From contig JAJCZW010000002.1 of assembly GCA_029262155.1 (NCBI GenBank), positions 1 to 47,615 on the forward strand: a stretch of 47,615 nucleotides of DNA. The letters are read 5' to 3'. Below, one piece after another: positions 16,720 to 24,120 of this stretch. The notes beneath the pieces were generated by a model that searched no databases, had not been told where the DNA came from, and saw only the letters and a program-made list of their open reading frames with translations. Position numbers and translations under genes: made by a program. The DNA is from Gemmatimonadota bacterium. Lineage in GTDB: Bacteria > Gemmatimonadota > Gemmatimonadetes > Gemmatimonadales > GWC2-71-9. Each line of letters opens with the position of its first letter. The first letter of the stretch is position 1.

Positions 16720-18972
16720 ATGGGAATAGTCAATCTCAACAAGCTTTTCCCCCGACTCACGATCCGTGCAAAGCTGACCACGGCGTTTCTTCTCTTGGCT
16801 CTGATGCCGCTCGCCGTGGTTGCAGCGGTCACCACCCAGGTAACGATAACACGTCTCCGCAGAACGGCTTCCGAAGGGCTCCAACGCGAGGTGGAGGCGT
16901 CGCAAGCCGCGGTCGCTCTTGCGCTCAGTCGGGTCGAGCAGGATGTCGAGTTCTTGCGCGATGCCTACCTCGTCTCCGTCCTCCAATCGCGGGAACCACT
17001 GTCGGCAGGATCCGAGTGGGCCATTCGTGAGTTTCTCGATCATGCGCCGTTTCTCTTCCGGGTCAAGGCAATTACTCCTGACGGAGTCACTCGGTTTGAA
17101 GCAGGTCCTCCCAGTGGCCCCGGTGGTGATGGGTACTACTACGTATTTCGGGCCGAGAAGCTCGGTGCCCTTGATCGCCTGTCGCTTCCAGTCGAAGTCC
17201 TGTCCGTCGACCCGCTGACCAAGGCCGCCCAAGCAGTGCCTGCGGTTGCGACCCTCATCCCCCTTCGAAACAACGAGGGGGATTTTCTTGGTGTGGTCGT
17301 CGGGGAGGCCTACGCTTCCACCCTCTTCAGTAGTCTCGAACGGATGGCCACGATTCTTCCCGAAGCGACGACCGGCCTGCTCGATCCGAGCGGCCGGTTT
17401 CTGTATCATTCGGACAACAAGCGCACCTGGGAGAGTTTGCTTGGTCCGGCGGCAGATGAAACCCTCCCACGGCAACTTCTCTCCCTTCGTGGGAGCGGGT
17501 CCCCGGCGCGGGCCGGTGGATACCTCGTGAGTGCTCGATTGATACGGCTCGGACCGGAACCGGAAGAAGAACTGACGGTCTTTCGGATGATCTCACTCCG
17601 GGTTGTGGATGGACCGATCCGTTCATTCCTCTTCGGGGTGATTCTCATGGGGGGGAGCGTTCTTCTTGTTGTGCTTGGCCTCGCGCTGGTCGCCGCCCGG
17701 CAACTGACTCAACCGATCTACCAACTGCATCGAGCGGCGAACCAACTTGCCAGCGGTGCCGACCCCGAACCACTTCATATCACTACCAATGATGAATTAG
17801 AGGATTTTGCCGAAAACTTCGAAGTCATGGCGCGTGCCCTCGTGGGGCGCCGCCGACAGCTGGAAGAGAAGGTGTCGGAACGGACCCAGGAGCTCGTTCA
17901 CCTCCACTCCGAACTGAGCGGGCTGGTCACGCACTCTGGAGATGCGATCATCAGTCTGGATGCTGGAGGAACGATACGCGGGTGGAATCAAGGGGCAGAG
18001 CATCTCCTGGGATGGAGTAGAACGGAGGTGATGGGACGTTCCTGCATCGACGTGCTCGCGGCACCCGCTATGATTCACCCATCGGAGCGCGGTTTCCTGG
18101 AACGCGAGTTGGCCCGGCGGGGGGCGATTGTCGATTTCCAGACCCGGCGATTGGCGAAGGACGGAACTCCCCTCCGCGTCTCCTTGACCCAAACGGCGGT
18201 CATTGGTCCGAACGGAAATCAGGTCGGGTCCAGTATGACTCTGCGCGACGTCTCGGTGCGGGAAGATCTGGAGCAGCACATGCGTCGCTCAGAGCGTCTT
18301 GCGGCGATGAGTGTGATGGCCGCTGGGCTTGCGCATGAGATTAACAACCCGATCGCGATCATTGGGAATCGACTTGAGGTTATGGAAGCGGAACTTCAGG
18401 ACTTGGGCCAAGGAGCATTGTTGAACGATGTGGAGGTTCTTCGGGGACACACCCGACGACTGGCCGATCTCACGAGCAACCTTCTCCGGTTTGCCCGGGA
18501 TCCCGAGGAATCGCAGGGGCCTATCGCCCTCGTCCCGATTGCTGAGCGGGTGCGGGATCTTCTTGCACCAACATTTGAAACTCGGAACGTCCGAGTGACC
18601 CTTTCCTCGACCGGAGAAGGGACGATAGTGGGTGTCACCAGTGCCGTGGAAACGGTGTTTCTCAATCTCTTGCTCAATGCCGCCGATGCGATGTTAGGTG
18701 GGGGTGAGGTCGACGTGACAATCGACCATGAAATGGAAACTGTTCGGATTGTCGTTGCCGACACAGGTCCGGGAGTACCCAAGGAATTGCGCGAGCGCAT
18801 CTTTGAGCCGTTTTTTACAACCAAGGATAGTCGTCGTGGGACCGGTCTTGGGCTCTCGCTGTGTCGCAGCATTGTCGAACGACTGCGAGGGAGGATTTGG
18901 GTCGAGCATGCCCCTGGGAAGGGAGCCCGTTTTGTCGTCTTGCTGCCCCATGCTGGTGGCCCATCCGCATGA
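16720..18972 (+). CDS. Membrane sensor histidine kinase with extracytoplasmic, HAMP and PAS domains
   Basis: Two-component sensor of 750 residues. Order: first membrane helix (about 20-42), a large extracytoplasmic sensor domain of about 260 residues (Cache-like in size), second helix (about 307-328), HAMP (330-385), a coiled coil, PAS (about 405-515), HisKA with the phosphorylated His539 in AGLAHEINNP, and the ATPase domain with N box NLLLNAADAM, DTGPGVP and GTGLGLSL. The HEINNP form is typical of NtrB-type kinases that pair with sigma54 activators. Its stop overlaps the start of the adjacent NtrC-type gene (ATGA), so they form a cognate pair. The periplasmic sensor and the neighbouring redox genes suggest it reads a redox, metal or electron-acceptor signal; the ligand is unknown. 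Confidence 0.92.
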   Translation: MGIVNLNKLFPRLTIRAKLTTAFLLLALMPLAVVAAVTTQVTITRLRRTASEGLQREVEASQAAVALALSRVEQDVEFLRDAYLVSVLQSREPLSAGSEWAIREFLDHAPFLFRVKAITPDGVTRFEAGPPSGPGGDGYYYVFRAEKLGALDRLSLPVEVLSVDPLTKAAQAVPAVATLIPLRNNEGDFLGVVVGEAYASTLFSSLERMATILPEATTGLLDPSGRFLYHSDNKRTWESLLGPAADETLPRQLLSLRGSGSPARAGGYLVSARLIRLGPEPEEELTVFRMISLRVVDGPIRSFLFGVILMGGSVLLVVLGLALVAARQLTQPIYQLHRAANQLASGADPEPLHITTNDELEDFAENFEVMARALVGRRRQLEEKVSERTQELVHLHSELSGLVTHSGDAIISLDAGGTIRGWNQGAEHLLGWSRTEVMGRSCIDVLAAPAMIHPSERGFLERELARRGAIVDFQTRRLAKDGTPLRVSLTQTAVIGPNGNQVGSSMTLRDVSVREDLEQHMRRSERLAAMSVMAAGLAHEINNPIAIIGNRLEVMEAELQDLGQGALLNDVEVLRGHTRRLADLTSNLLRFARDPEESQGPIALVPIAERVRDLLAPTFETRNVRVTLSSTGEGTIVGVTSAVETVFLNLLLNAADAMLGGGEVDVTIDHEMETVRIVVADTGPGVPKELRERIFEPFFTTKDSRRGTGLGLSLCRSIVERLRGRIWVEHAPGKGARFVVLLPHAGGPSA

Positions 18973-20360
18973 ACGAGATTCGCGTGTTGGTGGTCGACGA
19001 TGAGCCGGACATGTTGGACAACTGCCGACGATTGTTGTCCCGGCAAGGGTACACTGCTAGGACCCTCCAGGACCCGACCCTGGTTCAGCAGATGCTACAC
19101 GAGGATCCTCCCCACGTCATCTTGCTCGATCTCAAGATGCCCCAAGTAGACGGCATGACGGTCCTGGCCACGGTGCTCGCCCACGATGCCACCCTTCCCG
19201 TCATCATTATGACAGCATTCGGGTCGGTGGCGTCGGCGGTCGGCGCCATACGAGAGGGTGCGTTTGATTACCTCACCAAACCGTTTTCGCGTGAACAACT
19301 TGCCGTGGCCGTGGACCGGGCGGTTCGCTATCGACGGCTCGTCCTGGAGAATCGCGCGTTACACGCGGCCGCGGATCAGAGTGCGGTAGAGCAACTCATT
19401 GGTCAGAGCCCGGCGTTGATCCACGCCCTGTCTGATACCCGACGGGTGGCTCCGAGTGAAGCCAACGTCCTCATTCTTGGGGAGAGCGGGACGGGGAAGG
19501 AGCTCATTGCCCGATGTGTGCATGAAATGAGTGCTCGTGCGAAAGGGCGGTTCATGGCGGTGGATTGTGCATCCTTGCCCGAGGCGCTCTTGGAAAGTGA
19601 ACTGTTCGGGCACGAGCGGGGTGCTTTTACCGGAGCGATCCAACGAAAAAGAGGCCTCCTCGTGGAAGCCGGTGGCGGGACGGTGTTTCTCGACGAAATC
19701 GGGGAGTTGTCATCAACGGTACAAGCGAAACTCCTCCGCGCCTTGGAAGCGCGAACTGTTCGCTCGGTGGGTGGGACACAGGAACAGCCCATTGATGTCC
19801 GCTTCGTGGCGGCAACGAATGTCGATCTTGAGGCGGCAGTGCACGAAGATCGCTTTCGGTCCGATTTGTACTACCGCCTGAACGTCGTCCAAGTTGTCCT
19901 TCCGCCCCTTCGGGGCCGGGAGGGGGATATCTCACTGCTCCTTGATCATTTCCTGTCCCATTTTAGCCATTTGATGGATCGGCCTCCTCCCCAGATCTCC
20001 CCCAATGCACAACACGCGCTCGATTCCTACTCCTGGCCGGGGAATGTTCGTGAACTTCGGAATCTCGCGCACCGACTCGTAGTGCTCGACGAGGACGGTA
20101 TCATCACGGTGTCTGACTTGCCGCTCACCATCCGTGGGAAGTCGCCGGAACGAGGGGAGAAGGCCAAGCGGGAACCGTTGGTGTATGAGGTGGCTCGTGA
20201 TCGGGCAATGACAACTTTCCTCGGAGATTATGTTCGCCGTCTTCTCGATGCGCACGGTGGCAATATCTCCAAGGCGGCTGAGACGGCCGGCGTGAGCCGT
20301 CGGACGGTGCACCGCTGGGTTGCGGAGTTAGAAGGGACAGATTCGGGAGTGCGATCGTGA
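18969..20360 (+). CDS. NtrC-family sigma54-dependent response regulator
   Basis: Transcriptional activator of 463 residues: receiver domain with phosphoacceptor Asp54 (LLDLKMP), central AAA+ domain with Walker A GESGTGKE, the sigma54-contact loop GAFTGA, Walker B region FLDEIGE and the arginine-finger segment FRSDLYYRLNV, then a Fis-type helix-turn-helix (NISKAAETAGVSRRTVHRW). All residues needed for open-complex formation by sigma54 polymerase are present. The ATG at 18969 overlaps the kinase stop; the ORF could be extended upstream in frame but this would lie inside the kinase gene. The likely target is the sigma54 promoter at 22443-22458, about 2 kb downstream, in front of the cytochrome genes. 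Confidence 0.93.
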   Translation: MNEIRVLVVDDEPDMLDNCRRLLSRQGYTARTLQDPTLVQQMLHEDPPHVILLDLKMPQVDGMTVLATVLAHDATLPVIIMTAFGSVASAVGAIREGAFDYLTKPFSREQLAVAVDRAVRYRRLVLENRALHAAADQSAVEQLIGQSPALIHALSDTRRVAPSEANVLILGESGTGKELIARCVHEMSARAKGRFMAVDCASLPEALLESELFGHERGAFTGAIQRKRGLLVEAGGGTVFLDEIGELSSTVQAKLLRALEARTVRSVGGTQEQPIDVRFVAATNVDLEAAVHEDRFRSDLYYRLNVVQVVLPPLRGREGDISLLLDHFLSHFSHLMDRPPPQISPNAQHALDSYSWPGNVRELRNLAHRLVVLDEDGIITVSDLPLTIRGKSPERGEKAKREPLVYEVARDRAMTTFLGDYVRRLLDAHGGNISKAAETAGVSRRTVHRWVAELEGTDSGVRS

Positions 20361-20950
20361 TGATGCTGAGTCTGGTTGTGTTCGGGCTGGTGCAAGCGAG
20401 TGGAGCCGGAGGATCGGTGACGGGCATCCTTCGAGGAACACCGAGGGACTTGCTGGAGACAGTGATTTATCTTGCACCAATCGGCGAGCGTGGAGCGGAT
20501 CTCGGCTCGCCGGATTCCCTTCTGATCGATCAACGCGGATTACGCTTTTGGCCTCGGGTCGTCATGGTCCCAACTGGGGGGACGGTCCTGTTTCGAAATA
20601 GTGATCCCATCCTACACAACGTGTTTAGCCCCGGCGTGGGGCCGGAATTCGATCTCGGGACCTATCCCCGTCCCGATTTTCGACCCCACACATTCCAGAC
20701 TGCGGGTGTGCACGTCATGCTGTGTCATATCCATCCTGAAATGGCCGCGTATATCGTTGTCGTACCGGGGGGACAGGCTGGGGCGGTCGACGAGCGGGGT
20801 CGCTTCCGGTTCGACAGCGTCCCGCCCGGTGCCTACCAGCTCGTTGCGTGGCGACCTCGCAGAGTTCCAATCCGCCATGATCTTGTGGTTGCCATCGGGA
20901 CGGCGACGTCGGTGGAACTTGATCTTTCGAACGCCCAACGGCGAAGGTAA
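20357..20950 (+). CDS. Exported type-1 copper protein (cupredoxin) with a beta-sandwich tail
   Basis: Periplasmic blue-copper-type protein, 197 residues. Copper ligands fit a type-1 site: His87 in LHNVFS, Cys123, His126 and Met129 in LCHIHPEM. A short signal peptide precedes it. After the cupredoxin fold (to about residue 137) a small carboxypeptidase-regulatory-like segment follows (DERGRFRFDSVPPGAYQL). The start is either GTG 20357, which overlaps the regulator stop (GTGA), or ATG 20360 (TGATG); both imply translational coupling. Two bases separate its stop from the Cyc2-like gene, so it is probably the periplasmic electron partner of that protein. This is inference from order; the fold assignment is firm. 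Confidence 0.85.
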   Translation: MMMLSLVVFGLVQASGAGGSVTGILRGTPRDLLETVIYLAPIGERGADLGSPDSLLIDQRGLRFWPRVVMVPTGGTVLFRNSDPILHNVFSPGVGPEFDLGTYPRPDFRPHTFQTAGVHVMLCHIHPEMAAYIVVVPGGQAGAVDERGRFRFDSVPPGAYQLVAWRPRRVPIRHDLVVAIGTATSVELDLSNAQRRR

Positions 20951-20952
20951 GC

Positions 20953-22302
20953 ATGCTAAGCCCCATCCTTCTTGTCCTTCTCGCCAGCACACCCCCCGAG
21001 CGAAATGTCCACGCCAGCATTCCGGCCTTTGCGAGGCGGTATCGCGTGAGTTGTGCTCGCTGCCACACGGCCGCGCCGAAACTGAATGTGATGGGTGAGG
21101 CCTTTCGGCTGAATGGGTATCGGTTCCCTGAGACCGAACCGGTCACCGACGAGGAACCCACGGTACCCCTTGGCGAAGAGCCATGGCGGGACTTGTGGCC
21201 ACGAGCCATTTGGCCAAGCGACCTTCCCGGCTCGGTTCCGTTGGCGCTGCGGGTTCAGCTGGAAACGGAGGTCTCCAAGGATGAGCAGGGTCGAACCGGG
21301 GTCGATTTTCTATTCCCTCGCGAGATATACCTCCTCGGGGGAGGGAACTTGGGAGAAGAAATCGCTGTGTTTTTCGAATCTGAGTGGAGTCGGGAGGAGG
21401 GGCTGGAGGTGCTGCAAGCGAAGATCGGGTTTCAGCGCGTTCTCCCTGCCCTCGGTGAACGTTTCCTGAATATCTGGGTCGGGTTGCAAAACCTCTACCT
21501 GTTCACCTTTGCCGACCGCCAGATCGACCGGGCTGGCCGGAGTGGGTTTTTGTGGCAGCGGTTTCGGTCGGGACAGGTTCCACTCCCAGGGTCCGCGGGA
21601 CCGGTCGCTCCCACCAATGGGTTCCGTCTCGGGATGACGCAGCCCACCGTTGAGATCAATGGGCTTCCTTCACCGAGTTCGTATTACGCGATTGGTGTTG
21701 CGCAAGGCGGAACGGAAACGACCAGAGATAACAATCGGCGCAAGGATGTCTACTTCAAACTGCGGTACAAGTTCGGTGGGCTCAGGTTAGACGGCACCTA
21801 CGGGGCAGGCGGTGGTCCAGTACTCGGGAGTTTCGGGCAGTACCTGGATCGATCGCTCATTGTAGAAACCTTTGGGTATCTGGGTAGTGAACCCGACCCC
21901 GCCGGAATCGAGAGCCGACACCGGGCAGTCGGTGTCAACGCCCGCCTTCTCCGCGGACCGCTCGATGTCGGTGTGGGTTTCGTCACCGGCCGCGACGATC
22001 ATCCCTGGGGCGTTGGGCTCGGGGCCCTTCGACACGAGAGCCTGTTTGCCAAGGGTGAGTACTTGCTCTACCCGTGGCTCATCGCGTCCGTCAAAGCGGA
22101 GACCTTTCGTCTCCGGAGCCCCGAGCGCCTTGGGGCCCCCCGTCAGTCGTTTCGTCAAGATCATGTGAGTCCCGGTATGATCGCCCTCATCCGACAGAAC
22201 GTACGCCTCGTTGCCGAGGCCGATCTCTTTGGGAGCTACGAGTTCCCCATTCGCCAGGAATCGCCTGAAGGGTTCTGGGTGCGGCTCGACTTCGCGTTTT
22301 AA
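20953..22302 (+). CDS. Cyc2-like fused monoheme cytochrome c / outer-membrane beta-barrel
   Basis: 449-residue protein with one haem-binding CARCH (Cys34, Cys37, His38) directly after the signal peptide, embedded in IPAFARRYRVSCARCH and followed by PKLNVMGEAFRLNGY. That surrounding pattern (PxFARxY, CxxCH, PKLN..G.AFR.NGY) is the one I associate with Cyc2, the outer-membrane iron oxidase, and with related porin-cytochromes of Geobacter-type bacteria. The remaining about 390 residues alternate in amphipathic strands and end in aromatic Phe (VRLDFAF), fitting a porin of about 16 strands. Cyc2 proteins are 400-550 residues, so the length agrees. It is the last gene of the kinase-regulator-cupredoxin unit and is followed by an intrinsic terminator. 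Direction of electron flow (Fe(II) oxidation or reduction of external acceptors) cannot be decided from sequence. Confidence 0.82.
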   Translation: MLSPILLVLLASTPPERNVHASIPAFARRYRVSCARCHTAAPKLNVMGEAFRLNGYRFPETEPVTDEEPTVPLGEEPWRDLWPRAIWPSDLPGSVPLALRVQLETEVSKDEQGRTGVDFLFPREIYLLGGGNLGEEIAVFFESEWSREEGLEVLQAKIGFQRVLPALGERFLNIWVGLQNLYLFTFADRQIDRAGRSGFLWQRFRSGQVPLPGSAGPVAPTNGFRLGMTQPTVEINGLPSPSSYYAIGVAQGGTETTRDNNRRKDVYFKLRYKFGGLRLDGTYGAGGGPVLGSFGQYLDRSLIVETFGYLGSEPDPAGIESRHRAVGVNARLLRGPLDVGVGFVTGRDDHPWGVGLGALRHESLFAKGEYLLYPWLIASVKAETFRLRSPERLGAPRQSFRQDHVSPGMIALIRQNVRLVAEADLFGSYEFPIRQESPEGFWVRLDFAF

Positions 22303-22327
22303 CGTCCTCCCCCTCGAGGCTCCAGTA

Positions 22328-22375
22328 GTGTGACGATGGGTGTCACACCTGGGTCTCTCCCCGTCGCACTTTTTT
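22328..22375 (+). terminator. Intrinsic terminator after the Cyc2-like gene
   Basis: GTGTGACG...GGG (22328-22340) pairs with CCCCGTCGCAC (22359-22369) through about 11 base pairs with a two-base AT bulge and an 18-base loop, followed by six T (22370-22375). An alternative tighter hairpin, GTGTGAC-N7-GTCACAC (22328-22348), uses the same left arm. It separates the regulator/Cyc2 unit from the downstream cytochrome unit. Confidence 0.7.
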
Positions 22376-22401
22376 CCGAATAGCCTTCGATGGCAGTATC
22401 G

Positions 22402-22426
22402 TAACACCATTTATGACATGGTGTTA
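22402..22426. promoter_or_regulatory. Perfect 9-bp inverted repeat, candidate activator site
   Basis: TAACACCAT, seven-base spacer, ATGGTGTTA, a perfect inverted repeat ending 16 bases before the sigma54 promoter. It fits a dimeric DNA-binding protein such as the Fis-type domain of the neighbouring NtrC-family regulator. Such sites usually lie 80-200 bases upstream of the start; here the centre is about 55 bases upstream, closer than usual, so a repressor or other regulator is an alternative. Confidence 0.6.
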
Positions 22427-22442
22427 TGGATTTGCTGTCTGG

Positions 22443-22458
22443 TGGCACGTCGAGTGCT
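22443..22458 (+). promoter_or_regulatory. Sigma54 (-24/-12) promoter for the cytochrome unit
   Basis: TGGCACG-TCGA-GTGCT matches the sigma54 consensus TGGCACG-N4-TTGCW with one mismatch; GG and GC are exactly ten bases apart, as required. It lies in the only long non-coding stretch of the locus, after the terminator and 84 bases before the start of the second cupredoxin gene. Transcription would begin near 22469. The leader between contains a perfect hairpin GTACCGC-AGTC-GCGGTAC and a second GC-rich one (CCGGG...CCCGG) just before the ribosome-binding site GGAGG (22518-22522). Confidence 0.7.
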
Positions 22459-22526
22459 CTACAAAGGGATGTACCGCAGTCGCGGTACCCGGGTCTCGGC
22501 CCGGTGGCACTCAAATCGGAGGAATG

Positions 22527-22931
22527 ATGGTTCGTCGTTTCGTAGGCCTTGTTGCCGTTGGAGCCGTACTCACGGGTACAGCGGCTTGGGTTGGGCACAC
22601 ACCGGCACCGGCCGGGCAGGTGATCGTGGTGAAAATGGTGGATGTGTCGGCCACCGAGTACAAGTACGTACCCTCCTCCGTGGCCGCGAGTCCGGGTGAC
22701 ACCGTTCGGTTTCTCCAGACTGGTACGATGCCGCACAACGTGCAGTTCAAGGTCGCTCCCGATGGTGCCAATATCGACGGCATCATGGTGGGGCCGTTTC
22801 TCACGTCACCGAACGAGACCTATGATCTCGTGATCGACGACCGTTTTGTGGCAGGCGAATTCCCGTTTGTGTGCACCCCCCATGAAGCCCTGGGAATGAC
22901 GGGTACGCTCACCATCACCCCTCGGTTCTGA
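22527..22931 (+). CDS. Plastocyanin/azurin-like cupredoxin
   Basis: Exported copper protein of 134 residues. Type-1 copper ligands are His70 (MPHNVQF), Cys116, His119 and Met124 in VCTPHEALGM, in the usual C-x2-H-x4-M order. Signal peptide MVRRFVGLVAVGAVLTG precedes it. The start is taken at the second ATG (22527) because GGAGG at 22518-22522 is too close to the ATG at 22524. It is the first gene after the sigma54 promoter and is followed 13 bases later by the NHL-repeat gene. By position it is a likely periplasmic or surface electron shuttle of the cytochrome unit. It is unrelated in detail to the larger cupredoxin at 20357. Confidence 0.85.
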   Translation: MVRRFVGLVAVGAVLTGTAAWVGHTPAPAGQVIVVKMVDVSATEYKYVPSSVAASPGDTVRFLQTGTMPHNVQFKVAPDGANIDGIMVGPFLTSPNETYDLVIDDRFVAGEFPFVCTPHEALGMTGTLTITPRF

Positions 22932-22944
22932 GAGGAGCCACACC

Positions 22945-24120
22945 ATGCGGCACCCAATCCTTCTTGCCCTCCTTCTCGGCCTTGGTGCCTCGGGTGCCAC
23001 AGCCCAGGAGGGGCCGGCGTGGCCAGCTCCTCCCGAAACGCCGCGGATTCGATTCGTCAGTGAACTCCGATCTGAGGTGGACTTGGGCAAGAAGGAAGGG
23101 TTCTTCGGAAAGCTGAAACGGAGCCTTACTGGCGAGCAGCAGGCAATGTTCGCCGTCCGCCGACCGTTTGACGTCTACTCCTTCGACGGAACCCACGTGT
23201 TTGTGTCGGATGGCATGAGTGCCGGCATCCTCCTCTTTGATTGGGAAAAGAAGGAGGCCCGTACCCTCGGTCGCGATGTTCCAGGTGGACTGGCACGCCC
23301 GATGGGGTTGGGTGGGGACGGAACGGGTCGAGTCTACGTGACAGATCCGGGGACCGGTCGAGTGATTGTGCTTTCACCCGAGGGTGCCTTCGAGCGAGCG
23401 TTCGGCGGGAGAGATGTGTTGTACAACCCCGTGGATGTTGCGGTTGATGGAGTTGTCGGTCGGGTGTATGTCGTCGATTCCTACCTCCACCAAGTCGTGG
23501 TGTTCGACGTTGCCGGGGCGGTCATTGGGCGTCTCGGAAAGCAGGAAGTGACGTTGGCTGACCGGAAGAACCAAATCTCCCACACGGTAGATGCACCGAG
23601 CATGGGCGGCGACGAGGCTCCACGCCAACACGCCCAAGCTGGCATCACATCCAAGGGGAAGGACCTCTGGCAGAACCGCGGCTCCGAGCCGGGCGAATTT
23701 CGCTATCCGGTGGCAGTCGCCGTTGGCCCAGACGGCATGGTGTACGTCTCCGACCAGATGAATTTCCGGGTGCAGGTGTTTGACCGGTTGGGGGCTTCGG
23801 TGAGGCAGGTTGGCCAAGCGGGGACAACGCCCGGATCGTTTGCCCGACCGAAGGGAGTGGCGGTGGATAGCGAAGGTCATCTGTATGTCGCTGATGCGGC
23901 GTTCAGCAACATTCAGGTGTTTGATCCCGATGGCACTCTACTCCTCGCCTTCGGTTCACTCGGGCACGGCCTGGGTGAACACTGGATGCCGTTAGGTCTC
24001 TGCATCGACCTGCAGGACCGAATCTATGTTGCCGACCGGTATAACAATCGGGCGTCGGTGTACCAGTATCTACCGGCACCGGCGAGCGCGGTCGTGGAAG
24101 GACCCGGTGCGTCGCAGTGA
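22945..24120 (+). CDS. Exported NHL-repeat beta-propeller protein
   Basis: 391-residue secreted protein with signal peptide (MRHPILLALLLGLGASGATAQ) and about six NHL-type blades. Repeats of the type RVYVVDSYLHQVVVFD, MVYVSDQMNFRVQVFD, HLYVADAAFSNIQVFD and RIYVADRYNNRASVYQ are easy to see, each preceded by a Pro-containing loop with VAV or VAVD. An N-terminal segment (WPAPPETPRIRFVSEL) precedes the propeller; I recall similar NHL proteins beside multiheme cytochrome genes in Geobacter-type clusters. It probably acts as a scaffold or assembly factor for the cytochromes; this role is inferred. Its last 14 bases overlap the pentaheme gene. Confidence 0.87.
   Translation: MRHPILLALLLGLGASGATAQEGPAWPAPPETPRIRFVSELRSEVDLGKKEGFFGKLKRSLTGEQQAMFAVRRPFDVYSFDGTHVFVSDGMSAGILLFDWEKKEARTLGRDVPGGLARPMGLGGDGTGRVYVTDPGTGRVIVLSPEGAFERAFGGRDVLYNPVDVAVDGVVGRVYVVDSYLHQVVVFDVAGAVIGRLGKQEVTLADRKNQISHTVDAPSMGGDEAPRQHAQAGITSKGKDLWQNRGSEPGEFRYPVAVAVGPDGMVYVSDQMNFRVQVFDRLGASVRQVGQAGTTPGSFARPKGVAVDSEGHLYVADAAFSNIQVFDPDGTLLLAFGSLGHGLGEHWMPLGLCIDLQDRIYVADRYNNRASVYQYLPAPASAVVEGPGASQ

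Noticed and set aside
21787-22410. Minus-strand frame of 207 codons
   Set aside because: Antisense to the barrel of the Cyc2-like protein and to the terminator; no domain, no start signal.
22502-22518. Second TGGCAC as another sigma54 promoter
   Set aside because: Ten bases after its GG there is GG rather than GC, so the -12 element is missing.
22428-22526. A GEMM-type cyclic dinucleotide riboswitch, as found before some cytochrome genes
   Set aside because: The conserved core bases are absent; the region fits a sigma54 promoter plus simple hairpins better.
22340-22736. Open frames in both directions over the leader of the second cupredoxin
   Set aside because: They cross the terminator, inverted repeat and sigma54 promoter, and their translations show no domain.
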